Notes: generated from the sequence alone by a model not told the origin. A DNA stretch of 64,000 bases from Azorinus chamasolen (GCA_963576725.1 OY755243.1:72562106-72626105); one strand, 5' to 3'; shown: positions 20,876 through 31,994, counted from the stretch's first letter. Numbers and translations are program-made.

Positions 20876-21062
20876 AAATGCTGAATTATTAAAGTGGAAT
20901 ATTCCATCAATATGTCCATTCAGTCTGAAAAGTTTAAATTGCAGATTCAGAATGACAAACATTGCAGATCCTGACCAGGTTTCCTATATGTCTCAGCCCT
21001 CTGATCTGGGTCTACAGAGTTTGCAAATGACAGTTCATCATTTCTCGCATTCAAACGGTTAA
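20876..21062 (+). mobile_element. PB-D MITE
   Basis: TTAACCTTTTAAATGCTGAA to gcattcaaacgGTTAA. Hairpin imperfect at the apex (ggtttcctatatgtctcagcc). It abuts the next PB-A1 and shares its TTAA. Confidence 0.75.
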
Positions 21063-21308
21063 CCCTTTCCCTCATATAAACAAGTTTTCACCCATTTGCA
21101 AATAGAGTAGACCCAGATCAGACGGCTCCTAGAGGAGCCGTCTGATCAGTGTCTACTCTGTTTGCTTATGGAATTTGATAGACCTGTTTCTTTAGTGTCT
21201 AAAATGTCTACAATGTTCCACCTTCCATATTTCATTATAACTATTTTGTCCATGAATATTCAGTAGGTATTGAAATGTGTAATAAACATAGAACAGGGAA
21301 ACGGTTAA
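21059..21308 (+). mobile_element. PB-A1 MITE, complete (250 bp)
   Basis: TTAACCCTTTCCCTCATATA to agggaaacGGTTAA. Perfect apex region GACGGCTCCTAGAGGAGCCG. Long arm as in other A1 copies. Confidence 0.9.
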
Positions 21309-21613
21309 TTAATACAGCACTGAACACATGTGCTGAAGCCACTTGGAACTACAATATGAACACAATAAACATTAGAGAATGTAACAATTGCTGTATGCAA
21401 AATGAAGTTAATATTGTATGCAGTTAAATATTTTCCTTTGAAGACAAGTCTGTTCAACAGCTATAAACTTCTGATAATCTTATCACCTGAGGTATTGGTG
21501 CAGTCCTCACAGAGCATGTGATAGAATACTTTACAAACTCATAAGCAGTTTTCTGTACATATAAAAAATCCAAATTCCTTTAAAAAACAAAATCCAAACT
21601 ACTTGCAACATCA
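21309..21613. other. No recognised feature
   Basis: Unassigned AT-rich sequence. Confidence 0.4.
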
Positions 21614-21700
21614 GTATTCGGACAGACAAACTTAGGCAAATAATGAAGACCAAGATCCGAGATGTTTGATCAGTCTACACTATTTGCTACTGATTACTAG
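21614..21700 (+). mobile_element. H-family copy, collapsed hairpin
   Basis: gtattcggacagacaaactt, aggcaaataatgaagaccaa, gatcagtctacactatttgc. Confidence 0.5.
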
Positions 21701-21708
21701 TCTGATTA

Positions 21709-21840
21709 CTTTTCTATAGTAAATGCTCCTTTTGGGTAGATTCATTCAAAGAGAGCAAAATAATGCTCTATTTATCACTGGTTTCAAGAAGTGATTATTA
21801 CAGAGGCGTAGAAAGGCGTATTTATGGAGGAAAGGGTTAA
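21709..21840. mobile_element. PB-B chimera: one arm inverted, hairpin reduced
   Basis: tagtaaatgctccttttggg and gattcattcaaagag are PB-B long-arm sequence in minus orientation. They are followed directly by gctctatttatcactggttt and the short arm in plus orientation, ending GGGTTAA. A normal copy would have both in the same orientation. Confidence 0.65.
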
Positions 21841-21944
21841 ATCTAATTCAGACTTTGAAATTGTCACTCTGACTGCATTTTTGAAGATGAAGAAAAAAAA
21901 TATTCTCAAAATTTTAGCAGACACTATTTGTTTGTGTATGACAA

Positions 21945-22194
21945 TTACCTCTCTATAACAGCCACTAAATTACATTAATTAGTTGGTATTTAGAGCAGGT
22001 GGCTGCTTAAAGCAAGGTGAAAGTAAAACAGGACGCTCCTATAGCTTAAAGCAAGGTGAAAGTAAAACAGAACGCTCCTATAGGAGCGTTCTGTTTTACT
22101 TTCACCTTGCTTTAAGCAGCCACCTGCCTTTAACAAAAAATACTTGATGTAATTTAGTGGCCGTTATAGAGAGGTTTTACTGTACTTAGCATGC
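21945..22194 (+). mobile_element. TA-C copy with duplicated core arm
   Basis: Left terminus decayed (attacctctctataacagcc). The segment gcttaaagcaaggtgaaagt...cgctcctata occurs twice in tandem before the mirrored half. Ends ggttttactgta. Confidence 0.8.
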
Positions 22195-22505
22195 ACAGAA
22201 TAAAATTGTATCCATCAAAAGACTCAAGATAGGCCAAGGTCCAACAGCTGGGCTGTGGGTTAAAGGTCACATATGATGAAGGCAGTACATGCCTTTGTAG
22301 TAGCTGAGATTGCATACAGTAAAGGGACAAGGTTCGTTCAACCTGGTTGGAAACTGTACATAGACAAACAAAATCTTAATTTTCATACAATCAGTCAAAG
22401 ATGACTTATGATCCCTTCCCTGATCTATCATATCAGAGGTGTCCAAGTAGCAGTCTTTGATATTACTAGAGAAACCACGAGGATATCTGAGGATTGAAAG
22501 CACTT
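22195..22505. other. No recognised feature
   Basis: Unassigned sequence. Confidence 0.4.
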
Positions 22506-22951
22506 TTAACCTTTTACTGGATAGAGATACCTTTTCCCACCAGCTGGCAGAAAGAATAGACCCAGATCAGACTGCTCCTGTAGGATCAATCCACCTAACC
22601 AGGGTCTGCTCTGTTTGCTTATGGAATTATAGTCAGATCTGATTCATGAACGAAAATCATATACATGTATTCATATACCAATGTTTAAAATCCCAGCTAA
22701 TAAATATTCATTTGTAATTTTTCACATGAATATTCATCAGGTACAGTAAACCCCCTATAAACCTGGATGTTAATTTAGTATAAATATCAGTCTTGGAGAC
22801 AGGTGGCAGCTTAATGCAGGGTGAAGTCATGCAGAAAGCTCCTACAGAATTTTCACCCTGCATTAGACAGCCACCTGCCTTAAAGTACATGTTTATATAA
22901 TTCTTCTCTTCTAGAATTCCGGTTTAGAGGATTTTTACTGTATCGGGTTAA
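22506..22951 (+). mobile_element. PB-A2 copy with nested C-type element
   Basis: TTAACCTTTTACTGGATAGA, hairpin cagactgctcctgtaggatc, A2 long arm ending catgaatattcatcagg. TA-bounded element at 22742-22942, then tcgGGTTAA. Confidence 0.75.
22742..22942 (+). mobile_element. TA-C-type MITE with variant ends
   Basis: TACAGTAAACCCCCTATAAA to ggatttttactgTA. Core acaggtggcagcttaatgca / ctgcattagacagccacctg, apex GAAAGCTCCTACAGAATTTTC. TA is duplicated in the host PB-A. Confidence 0.75.
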
Positions 22952-23167
22952 CTTTTTTCTCAAGGTACAATACTGTTCATATGGAAGTATTAGAGCTGTG
23001 AATGTAGGAATGTTTTTTCTCTTCTCCTTTCTGCATGCATTTTTAATCTCACATAAAACATTCAAAAGTGACTATTCATTATAATACCAGTAGTTTGAAC
23101 ACTTATCATGCTTAAAAATGATGTCTGCTTATAATTTATGTCAACTATTTCCAAGCTTATAAAAAAC

Positions 23168-23240
23168 TGTTATTCAATGGCTTGGATCAAAGTTACTCAG
23201 CATCTCATCTGGATCCAAGCTGTTTGCAAATGTAAGCCAG
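23168..23240 (+). mobile_element. PB-F hairpin
   Basis: atggcttggatcaaagttac and cagcatctcatctggatcca; ends not kept. Confidence 0.5.
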
Positions 23241-23625
23241 GCTGCATCTTTATAGCAGTATAAGGATTCATTCTTCTAAAATCTGCACTCCTTAATTATG
23301 CATGGTCATTCAGTGTTCAAAGGTATGCTAATGACTGAAACAATCAAATCTTTCATCAAACATTGTTGCATGTTTGTGCAACTAATTGGTACCAATGTGA
23401 TCATGCATAATTACCCAGCAATCTGCCAATATCCTTCATCTTCAGCATTAACAAAGTGCACATAGTATAGAACTAAACAAATACACCTCCAACCCCAACC
23501 CCCTTGTAAAATAGGGGTATTTATTGACTTAACCCCAAACCTGGCTTAAATTCACATGCTAAGAATTGTCATTGCAAGAAATGTCAACTGTTGCAAAAAT
23601 GAGAAATTTGTCCTGTATTAATTTC
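23241..23625. other. No recognised feature
   Basis: Unassigned; a short C-rich stretch near 23490. Confidence 0.4.
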
Positions 23626-23740
23626 TTCGGTCAGAGTGTCAGTTTAGACATGGATGAGATGCCAAGTTATTCAGCCTCTTATCTGGATACAAACTGTTTG
23701 TATATATCACGAAATCACCCCTAGCACGCAAAGAGTTCAG
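23626..23740 (+). mobile_element. PB-F copy
   Basis: gtcagtttagacatggatga, cagcctcttatctggataca, gcacgcaaagagttc. Confidence 0.55.
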
Positions 23741-23966
23741 CCATGCACTGAGAAAAAAAAACACAAGAAAATAAATTATCACACATCAAAGGTAATCTTA
23801 ATTGACATGTTAAGTGTTTGAGCTGATGGATATGTAAACGATCAGTGGCTGCTGCCTTTTGGCACACACACGACTATGGCTAGTTTCTTAGATCCGCAAC
23901 ACTCAGAGGCTTAAACATCACACTATCTATTGAATATATGATCTGACAGCAGAAATATACCCGATT

Positions 23967-24120
23967 TTAACCCTTTCCTTCATATAAACGCTTTTTCATG
24001 CATTTGTAAACAGAGTAAATCCAGATCAAACGGTTCCTGCTATAGGAGCAATCTGATCAGGGTCTACTCTGTTTGCCGATGGGATTTACAAAAAGGCATC
24101 TCTATAGAGTAATGGTTTAA
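23967..24120 (+). mobile_element. PB-A with two short-type ends (154 bp)
   Basis: TTAACCCTTTCCTTCATATA short arm, then the hairpin with apex GGTTCCTGCTATAGGAGC. The right arm passes quickly into aaaaaggcatctctatagag, ending taatggTTTAA. The right side is short-arm-like instead of a long arm. Confidence 0.7.
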
Positions 24121-24238
24121 GATCTGTATTACATTATGTGTTGAAAGCTTCTACAGAGATTGCACAATCTAATAGATATTTATAATAATTCCTGAGCTCT
24201 TTGCCAATTGCGATATAAAAATTGTTATAATTTATGCA

Positions 24239-24392
24239 AACATTTTTGGATCCTGACAAAACACTGATATACTTGACATCTAATCAAGATCAAAACTGCA
24301 TGTTTTAGAAGAAATGGAAGAAATCTATATATCAACATTGGTAACTGAAGCAGACGGCATAATTAGTAATTAAGCATGCAAAGAGTTAGCAC
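24239..24392 (+). mobile_element. PB-F copy
   Basis: catttttggatcctgacaaa, ttgacatctaatcaagatca, and gcatgcaaagagttag at the right end. Confidence 0.5.
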
Positions 24393-24520
24393 TTTGCATG
24401 ACAGACTTAAGTACATCAATACAAGAATATGTCACTAACTCACAACAGTTATACCTTATATACCCTAAATATGTGGACACATAATCTATCTCCTCTCCAC
24501 CAGTTTGTAAACCTAAAGAA

Positions 24521-24728
24521 TACAGTAAAACCTCTCTATAATGGCCACTAAATTGTGTTAATTAGTTGATATTATGAGCAGGTGGCTGCCTAAAGCAAGG
24601 TGAAAGTAAAACAGAACGCTCCTATAAGAGCGTTCTGTTTTACTTTCACCTTGTTTTAAGCGGCCACCTGCTTTTAACACAAAATACTTGATGTAATTTA
24701 GTGGTCGTTATAGAGAGGTTCTACTGTA
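24521..24728 (+). mobile_element. TA-C MITE, complete (208 bp)
   Basis: TACAGTAAAACCTCTCTATA to gaggttctactgTA. Core agaacgctcctataagagcg is nearly perfectly mirrored. Confidence 0.9.
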
Positions 24729-24811
24729 TGTCAATTTGACACCACTTTATGACATAGTAACAAAAAGTGTAGCAATGAGCAACAGATAATTGCGCATACT
24801 CAGATATCGTC

Positions 24812-24920
24812 ATTTCTCTTAGAGACAATTCTAAAGAGTCAGGTCACAACATACAGTTTAGTGGAGAAATAAAGGAGTTATTCTTGAAAATGATTTCATT
24901 TACTCACCTTATCTGGACCT
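24812..24920 (+). mobile_element. G-family copy, partial
   Basis: agacaattctaaagagtcag, gtcacaacatacagtttagt, gagaaataaaggagttattc, cttatctgga. This is the right half of G (see 40195). Confidence 0.6.
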
Positions 24921-25025
24921 CTGGTGTAGACCCTGATCAATCAGCTGTTTTATTAGGAGATCTGGGTCTGCACTATTTGTCTAAGTTTGACTGTCTGAAT
25001 ACTTAGGGTAATTATTGGCATTTCT
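24921..25025 (+). mobile_element. H-family copy
   Basis: ggtgtagaccctgatcaatc, gatctgggtctgcactattt, gtctaagtttgactgtctga, atacttagggtaattattgg. Confidence 0.6.
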
Positions 25026-25261
25026 AAGTAATAGCATAATACAAAATACATTAGCATGAAACTTAAAGGATTAAAAATAATCTTTAAACATTATTTTAAA
25101 TCCTGGCAAAATGTGTTATTATTTGCAAATAGTAATGAATCGCTAATGGTGACTTAATGCTGTACACCACACGGATGCATGTTAAGGTCAAGGCCATAAA
25201 ACTTTGTCTCAATTTAAACTGAACATCATGTTATTAAATGTTAAGTTTCATTGGAATCTCT

Positions 25262-25470
25262 TTTACCAATTACTCATGTCAGAAATAATGATTGTATGAA
25301 TAATAATTAACTGAATATTCATCATGGCATCATGAATAAGGGAAACTGAACAAAAATAGATCTAAGTTATATCCTAAGCAAACAGAGTAGACCTTGACCA
25401 GATGGCTATTTGATCTAGGTCTAGTCTGCTTGCAAGTGTGTAAATATGCATCTCATGGAAGAAATACATG
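25262..25470 (-). mobile_element. PB-A2 copy, degraded
   Basis: catcatgaataagggaaact, aagcaaacagagtagacctt, hairpin truncated at gatggctatttgatc, right end lost. Confidence 0.6.
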
Positions 25471-25479
25471 TATAGACCG

Positions 25480-25678
25480 CATGAATATTATGTTGATGAA
25501 TTTTACAATGACATAATATGAACACAGGAAATTTTGGCTAGGGCAGAAACTTCAGCATGAGATCTATATCACATCATAAGCAAACAGAGCAGTCCCTGAT
25601 CAAACACGGTGACTCTGATCTGGGTCTACTCTGTAAATGCAAAGGCGTTAAAAGATGTCTCTATCGGGTGAAAGGTTA
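25480..25678 (-). mobile_element. PB-A2 copy
   Basis: gaatattatgttgatgaatt, gctagggcagaaacttcagc, aagcaaacagagcagtccct, collapsed apex, ending ggtgaaaGGTTAA. Confidence 0.65.
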
Positions 25679-25829
25679 AGACAAGTGGTAGCTTGAAGCA
25701 GAACAAATGTGTGAAGAAGTGAAGTCTTTAAGCATAAAGCTGTGACCTTGACCTTCAGTTCTCATAGTAACCAAATTACTTGAGTGAAACATTTTCAAGC
25801 ATTTACAGAACACATGAAACTATAACTAC

Positions 25830-25976
25830 CCAGGACAATATTCTATAAGCAAACAGAGCAGACCTAGATCAGAATTAACTTCTACAGGAGCTGTCTGAAC
25901 AGTTCAACTTGGTCTATTCTGTTAGTAAAGGCATTCAAAGGTGTATCTATTCCATAATGGAGGAAAGGGCTTAGTA
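25830..25976 (-). mobile_element. PB-A copy, partial
   Basis: aagcaaacagagcagaccta, apex cttctacaggagctg, gtattcaaaggtgtatct-like short arm, ending ggaaagggcttag. Confidence 0.55.
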
Positions 25977-26009
25977 TAATTATAGTAATCCAGAGCAATT
26001 GATGTGTAG

Positions 26010-26140
26010 TCAAATACAAATGTCATTTCTCCCCAAAACCATAGGTCTTTAAACAGACAATTCTAAAACTGGTCACAACATAGGGTTTGGTGATCATTCT
26101 TGAAAATATCTTAATTTGCCTATCTTAGCTGTGCCCTTGG
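26010..26140 (+). mobile_element. G-family copy, degraded
   Basis: tttctccccaaaaccatagg, ctggtcacaacatagggttt, gatcattcttgaaaatatct. Confidence 0.5.
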
Positions 26141-26871
26141 AAAACTGGAATTTTCAAAAGGCATTTCAATGTTACACAATTCTTTTATTATGCTTCTTGT
26201 TATATTAAAAAAGATGTAAACTCATCATCATAAAAACAGAAAAGGCTTAACAATTAGGACTAACACAAATTTCACTTTAATCATTAACACAGAACAGGAA
26301 GGAAAAAGAAGAATAATTATTCTCCTTCAGTGGTATGGGTGGTATCTGGTCTTTAATCTGCTGTAATCTCTTAGATGGCTGTAAAGGATGTCATTTTCTC
26401 AAATAAACATTTCATATTCAAAGACCTGTTCATGGACATTATACTTCAAGAGCTAATCTCATTCTTTGCAGTTTAATTGCAAGGCAGTGAGGTTTAAAAC
26501 AATTACTTCAAACTTGTTAATTTTTTCGCTTGCAATTTTCACAGTAATTATTATGATCTAGGTCCTTAGGAAGCTGTTTGGCAACCTGTAGTGCTTCTGA
26601 GTAACCCTGCTATACCACCTGAGCCGTCTAAAGAGAGCTGCCTTTGATCCTATGACTAAATTGACATACACTTGGAATTGCCGTCTAAATATACAGATAA
26701 CATGTTTTATAGCAAGCTAAAATGGTTAACTGCAAAAAAGTTAGACTGCTGTGAATAGCTTTGCATCTCTTGATCCATTCTGCTTGCCATCACCGCTTAC
26801 CATAGCTGATATTTCAAGGATGAAACAGGTTAGTGTTTCAACTGACAATGATTTGGTCAGCATAGTAAAGT
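26141..26871. other. No recognised feature
   Basis: One of the longer repeat-poor stretches. No open frame over 60 codons with splice context and no conserved motif recognised. Confidence 0.45.
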
Positions 26872-27096
26872 TTAACCCAAGTTATTAACAAAGCTGAATT
26901 TTCACATAGACTATTCAAAAATTCAAACAGGTCACGCTTCTGGTGAATATTTAGGGATTGTTCTAAAATAAAGTGTAACATGACAAACAGTGCAGACCCT
27001 GATGAGAGAGCTCCTCTAAGATGCCCTCTCATCTGGGTCTTCACTGCTTGCAAATTAAGGACATTAGTGACTCGTTTCCTGCTTTGTAAGGATTAG
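26872..27096 (+). mobile_element. PB-D2 MITE
   Basis: TTAACCCAAGTTATTAACAA, caaacaggtcacgcttctgg, gacaaacagtgcagaccctg, apex AGCTCCTCTAAGATGCC, right arm gctttgtaaggatta. It abuts the next PB-B. Confidence 0.78.
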
Positions 27097-27319
27097 CCCA
27101 TTCCTCCATAGGCTATTTTTAGACCCAACCTCTTTGAATAAATCTACCGAAAAGGAGCATTAACTAGAGAAAAAGAAATTTTTAGAAATTTGTAGTTTGA
27201 AACCAGTGATAAATAGAGCATTTGCTCCTATAGGAGCAAATGCTCTATTTACAACAATGGTTTCAAGAAGAGACTTTTATAGAGGCATAGAAAGGCATAT
27301 TAATGGAGGAAAGGGTTAA
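27093..27319 (+). mobile_element. PB-B MITE
   Basis: TTAGCCCATTCCTCCATAGG to gaggaaaGGGTTAA. Apex TTTGCTCCTATAGGAGCAAA. Confidence 0.88.
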
Positions 27320-27509
27320 ACAACTATACAGCATATCAAATGGAACTTTTTATCTAAGATAATGTCTGCTACACTAAAATGACATCAGTCTACTTTAATA
27401 TCAACGAAAAATAATAACTTTTATGTTATGAAGCACTGATAATGCCAATCCTCTGATGTAGTTCACTGATAGTCAGAAAAATTAATTCTTATTCTGTCTG
27501 GGGATGTTT

Positions 27510-27718
27510 TTAACCCTTTGAATGCTGGAAACAAGACTCACTGTCATTTGCAAGCAGTGTAGATCCAGATGAGTGTGCCTAGAAGAGCCCTCTGATCAGG
27601 ATCTGCTTTTTGTCATTCAAAATCCTCTCACAAATTATTACCTTCAATACTGAATAGACTGTGTCATTAAACCATGATGGACCATTCCACTTTGAAAATC
27701 CAGCAGTCCAAGATTTAA
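27510..27718 (-). mobile_element. PB-D MITE
   Basis: TTAACCCTTTGAATGCTGGA to gtccaagaTTTAA. Hairpin gcaagcagtgtagatccaga with a shortened apex; long arm with ccatgatggaccattccact. Confidence 0.75.
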
Positions 27719-28164
27719 ACATTTCAACATGGAATCATTATTTAAAATTCTGTGTTTTATCAAACACCACAAAATATAATGAAAATCAAGGAAATTTTTT
27801 AAAAGTTTATAGCTAGTCAGAGATGGTTAATTCAAAAGGACAAAAATGGTCTTATTCCATTCTAAAGAATCAAATAAATCAAAATAAATCAAGAAAAAGT
27901 TTTGCAATTCATCAAATTGCCTTCAACCTTTCTAATCAAACATTTTTATATTTCTTGTAATCATATATTAACTGCAATATTATACAGGGGCCCGTCTTTC
28001 TCAAGATCATACCACCAAAACTTTAACTACGAGTTACTACTACTAAAACATTCTGTTATGCAGCAATCTTGGCCAACTTTGTAATTATTTTAAGTTCTAG
28101 TACTAGAACTAAATAATGAGACCATCTACAGAACCTGTCTTACGCAACCATAAAAAAACAGATC
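27719..28164. other. No recognised feature
   Basis: AT-rich; short direct repeat aaataaatcaa near 27870 and gttctagtactagaac near 28094. Confidence 0.4.
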
Positions 28165-28242
28165 TAATTATTGGTCTGTAAGGTACAGTAGGTGGTGAAT
28201 GCAGGGCAAAAGTAATGCAAAAACCTCTTATAGGATATAATT
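28165..28242 (+). mobile_element. TA-C2 core fragment
   Basis: gtaggtggtgaatgcagggc and aaaagtaatgcaaaaacctc, then cut off. Confidence 0.45.
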
Positions 28243-28475
28243 TTTATATGCATCGTAACAACCATAAAATTGACGAATCTTTGATTTAAATATTTAAACT
28301 GCTTGTAAATCCCAAAATAATTGACTCTGAGTGTATGTACAATATATTGCATTACACTGAGGCCGGGTCTTACAAGAATTCCACACCACCTCTCTGTGGC
28401 AATAAAAATATCTAACAGACTATAAATGCATATTCAGAATTCAGTGGATACACACTTCTCCTGCTAAACACATGA

Positions 28476-28555
28476 AAACATCAAATTAGATCCAGATAAA
28501 ACACTATGATGATTAACTTTGTGTCTCATCAGGATCAAATGTGTTTGCCACACTA
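28476..28555 (+). mobile_element. PB-F hairpin
   Basis: catcaaattagatccagata and tttgtgtctcatcaggatca. Confidence 0.45.
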
Positions 28556-28589
28556 AGTCAACTTAAATTTTCCAAAATTTCTCCAAAGC

Positions 28590-29064
28590 TTGCCTGAATC
28601 GGAAGAAATTATATTAAGTAAAATTTGAATATTAATCAGATTTAACCCTTCGCTTGCTGTTCATGTCAATATACCTACCTGTAAATAGTGAAGACCCAGA
28701 TGAGACAGCTCCTGCAGGAGCTGTCTCATCAGGGTCTGCACTATTTACGAATTGATTGTGCAACCAGTGCACTCCACAGCAGTGATTGCACAGAGAAATA
28801 ATTGTAGACAGTGAAGATATATGTAATTATACAACAGGGCATGGGTAAAGAAGGAGAAATTGTATTTTAAAATTCAGCAAGAGAAGGGTTAACTTTTATA
28901 ACAGCAAAGGGACACCAGAATATTTGGTCATGATAAAAACTGTAGACTCATATCTATATTATTTTATAAGCAAACAGCAGACCCTCACTGATCAGAGCCG
29001 TCTGATCTGGGTCTACTCTGTTTGCAAAGGCGTAGAAAGGCGTATTTATGGAGTAAAGGGTTAA
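28590..29064 (-). mobile_element. PB-A2 copy with nested PB-E
   Basis: tttgaatattaatcaga, PB-E at 28642-28892, then cttttataacagcaaaggga, the hairpin (apex lost: cctcactgatcagagccg), short arm ggcgtagaaaggcgtattta, GGGTTAA. Confidence 0.75.
28642..28892 (+). mobile_element. PB-E MITE, complete (251 bp)
   Basis: TTAACCCTTCGCTTGCTGTT to agcaagagaaGGGTTAA. Hairpin taaatagtgaagacccagat, apex CAGCTCCTGCAGGAGCTG, mirrored. Inserted at the TTAA within the PB-A2 motif aatcaga-ttaa-ctttta. Confidence 0.9.
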
Positions 29065-29180
29065 TACAAGATGAAAGTAATACAAAAAGATCCAGAAGGA
29101 GCTTTCTGCACAATTTTCATCCAGCATTAAGCTATCACCCATCTGTTTGCAAAGGCATTCATAAGAGAGGAAGGGTTAAA
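29065..29180. mobile_element. TA-C2 core joined to a PB-A short-arm end
   Basis: gatgaaagtaatacaaaaag, aaggagctttctgcac, ccagcattaagctatcaccc, then ctgtttgcaaaggcattcat and aggaaGGGTTAA. A mosaic junction. Confidence 0.5.
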
Positions 29181-29249
29181 GTGTTTACAATATTTATCAC
29201 AATTCTGCTATAGAACTGTATTTATCATAGTTTTGTCATTAAAGCTGGT

Positions 29250-29286
29250 CTTTTTTTTCTTTTTTCTTTTTTTTTTAAAAAAAATC
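29250..29286 (+). repeat. Poly-T / poly-A tract
   Basis: T-rich run with scattered C followed by an A run. Confidence 0.85.
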
Positions 29287-29415
29287 CTCATATATCTTTA
29301 CATTAGTATACATAATATTTGGTAAATGCTTTTGAAGTTCCAATCTGAAGTTTTAATTGCTTACTTAATATCTATTTTAGTCAATTTAGAATAGATTATT
29401 ACAGGTGTTTCTATT

Positions 29416-29540
29416 TAACTCTTTGCAATGCTTTAAGCATCAAATTCCTGACAACCTATGCAAACAATTTGGACCCATGAGATGCTTGGTAATTAAACAT
29501 CTAATCAGGATCTAAACTGCTTCACACTCTGACTATATTT
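29416..29540 (+). mobile_element. PB-F copy
   Basis: TTAACTCTTTGCAATGCTTT, gcaaacaatttggacccatg, catctaatcaggatctaaac. Confidence 0.6.
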
Positions 29541-29763
29541 ATAAATAGAAGGAAAGGAAACATCTATTCTGAGAATTATAGCAGATAGCAACAGTTACTG
29601 TAAAACAAAAAATTACTTTTAATGACGTGCAATAAGATTGAAACATTCATTTGCAAATTCTGGAAAACCGATGATGGCATTCATACATATAGCTGGTTAT
29701 TGCTTGTATCTTCACAATCTTGTTTATGTATCTAATCACTCCAAAGGTGGAATCCATTCCTCC

Positions 29764-29983
29764 TTAACCCGCCTAAGTTGAATGCTGAGCATTCAAAGTG
29801 AAACAGCCCATCAGTGTTTAACTATAGAGTCCATTAAGTATGAAAGGCTTCAATTTGTAAGAGAAATTTGAATGGGAAAAAAGTGCAGAACCCTATCAGA
29901 GGGCTTATCTTGGAGTGCTCTGACCTTGCTCTGCTCTGTTTGCAAAAGCCAGAATCTGACAATTTTCCTCATTCAAAGGGTTG
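29764..29983 (+). mobile_element. PB-D copy
   Basis: TTAACCCGCCTAAGTTGAAT, acagcccatcagtgtttaac, aaaaagtgcagaacccta, apex gggcttatcttggagtgctc, ending cattcaaagggttg. Confidence 0.7.
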
Positions 29984-30003
29984 TATGTGAACCATGTGAG
30001 TGG

Positions 30004-30194
30004 TTAATCCTTACAGTGTGGGACACAAGTCACAGATGTCCTTTGCAAACAGTGTAGACCCAGATGAGAGAGCTCCTTCTGCACTGTTTGTCTTGTTACA
30101 CTGTTCTTTAAAAAATCCCTAAATATCTATAATAAGCTTGACCCATTTGAATTTTGGAATAGTCCATTTGAATATTCAGTGTTGTAAGGGTTAA
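30004..30194 (-). mobile_element. PB-D2 copy with half hairpin
   Basis: TTAATCCTTACAGTGTGGGA, gcaaacagtgtagacccaga, gagagctccttctgcactgt. The right stem is deleted near the apex. Ends gttgtaaGGGTTAA. Confidence 0.68.
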
Positions 30195-30367
30195 CATGTC
30201 TAATTCTTGACAACTTTTACAACTTAGCCATTAGAGTTCCAAGTCAGTGATTTTTCAGGAGTCACACTGTTAGATACGCTGAAAGAGATTTTGAAAAAGA
30301 AAAAGAAGAAAACATTTGATTTACAATTAGAATGGAAGCTTACAACCAGTGTGCAGTTACTAAGTGC

Positions 30368-30553
30368 TTAACCCTTTCAATGCTGAATTTTCAGAGCAAA
30401 CTAGCCAATTAGTGTTTAATTATATAGAGTCAGTATAGCTAAAACTTGCAAGAGGATTTTGAATGACAAGCAGTGCAGACCTTCATCAGGTCTCCTCTAG
30501 GTGCTCTCTGATCTGGGTCTAGTTTGTAAATGCCAGTGCATGCAAAAGGATAA
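30368..30553 (+). mobile_element. PB-D copy
   Basis: TTAACCCTTTCAATGCTGAA, ttgaatgacaagcagtgcag, apex ggtctcctctaggtgctc, ending gcaaaaggataa. Confidence 0.72.
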
Positions 30554-30704
30554 AGTGTTTGAACAAAGCTATAAGCTATTGCAGATTGCCTAGGTTTTCA
30601 GACTGGACCTCCAATGATGTTCAATATGGTCAAGTCAATAAGTCCTTCTCCTCTCAAGTGCAACCTGAATGACATCAGACATAGGATGCGTAAATTAAAA
30701 CATT

Positions 30705-30830
30705 TTTAAGAATAACTCCTTCATTTCTCTAACAAACCCTATGTTGGGACCACTGTTTAGAATTGTCTCAAAGAGACGATTCAAAAGAGTGGTTGCAACA
30801 TAGGGTTTGGTGGATAAACAACAACTTAAG
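30705..30830 (+). mobile_element. G-family MITE
   Basis: aataactccttcatttctct, then aaaccctatgttgggaccac mirrored by gtggttgcaacatagggttt. Confidence 0.65.
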
Positions 30831-30907
30831 TACAATGTACTTGAGTATGCACATTTATCTGTTGATCTATGTCTATGATCTATGATCTATACGGCTTTTA
30901 TATACTG

Positions 30908-31142
30908 TTTAACTCTTTGCAATCTTAAATTTGTGATGTTATATGTATGCAAACATTTTGGATCCAGATGTGAGACACCGAGTTAAACCCAGTGTCGTAG
31001 CATGATACAAATGTTTGAAATTCGTTTTTCTTTTGAAGCATTAAGATTTAGAATTGCAAGTGTTGCAGAGAAATGAATTTTGCAAACAAAAAATTACAAA
31101 ACTGCAAAAAGTTAAAATAATTTCCTGCATTTAAAGAGTTAC
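30908..31142 (+). mobile_element. PB-F copy
   Basis: TTAACTCTTTGCAATCTTAA, gcaaacattttggatccaga, tgagacaccgagttaaaccc, right end cctgcatttaaagagtta. Confidence 0.55.
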
Positions 31143-31319
31143 TAATGACGGCAGTTAATATTATAAGGTCCATTAGGGAAATTACTGTTGAAAATTACAG
31201 TTACAAAAAAAGCTAAAAAGATTTAGCTTTGGATGCCAAGCTTATTTTACTGTTCTACCATTAAATTTTGGTTAAAAACTAAAATATTATATTTCTGATG
31301 CCCAGCTGATTAGAAGCGT

Positions 31320-31405
31320 TAAAACATTTTCAACAACAGCTCCTTTATTTCTCAACCAAATCCTATGCTGTGACCATTCTTTAGAATCGACTTGGAGACA
31401 AAGAA
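31320..31405 (+). mobile_element. G-family left half
   Basis: cagctcctttatttctcaac, caaatcctatgctgtgacca, ttctttagaatcgacttgga. Confidence 0.5.
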
Positions 31406-31756
31406 ATGATGATTGTTGTATAGAAACCAGTTTTTTATTCTTTGTAAATGACTTTGACCTGACACAAGAACTTCCAAAAACCAATCCAAATCTTAGATTT
31501 CATGCAAGACATCTATATGTTTAGTTTGCCTACAAAACATTTGTCCTTATTAAAGTTATATGTATTGCCATAAAAACATTTTGTTTCTTTCTTTGACCCA
31601 AAAACACCAAAATGTCATGCAATACTAGCCATTGTTTGTATACAAACCATCTTTACAAAAAGGTTAGTTACATACAAGATGTCTTCGATTCCTAGCTAAA
31701 GATATTGCCTGGAATCTGAGTTTTATGCTAAACCAACAACATATTTATAAACCAAT
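31406..31756. other. No recognised feature
   Basis: Unassigned AT-rich sequence. Confidence 0.4.
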
Positions 31757-31982
31757 TTAACCCATTCTCTCATATTGACGACTCTGTAAAAGTCACTTTG
31801 TGAAACCATTGTGATAAATAGAGCATTTGCTCCTATAGGAGCAAAATTTAATGCTCTATTTATCACAATGGTTTCAAACTACACAATTCTAAATTTTTCC
31901 TTTTTGCTAGTTAATGCTCCTTTTCGGTAGGTTTATTCAAAGAGGTTGTATCTAAAAAATAATCTATGAGGTAATGGGTTAA
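31757..31982 (-). mobile_element. PB-B MITE, complete
   Basis: TTAACCCATTCTCTCATATT to gaggtaatGGGTTAA. Apex TTTGCTCCTATAGGAGCAAA with a small insert on the right stem. Confidence 0.88.
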
Positions 31983-31994
31983 TAATAAGAAGTC

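Noticed and set aside
21059..21308. Rho-independent terminators or attenuators suggested by strong hairpins
   Set aside because: The hairpins are MITE cores repeated dozens of times between TTAA borders; no bacterial genes or U-tracts in context.
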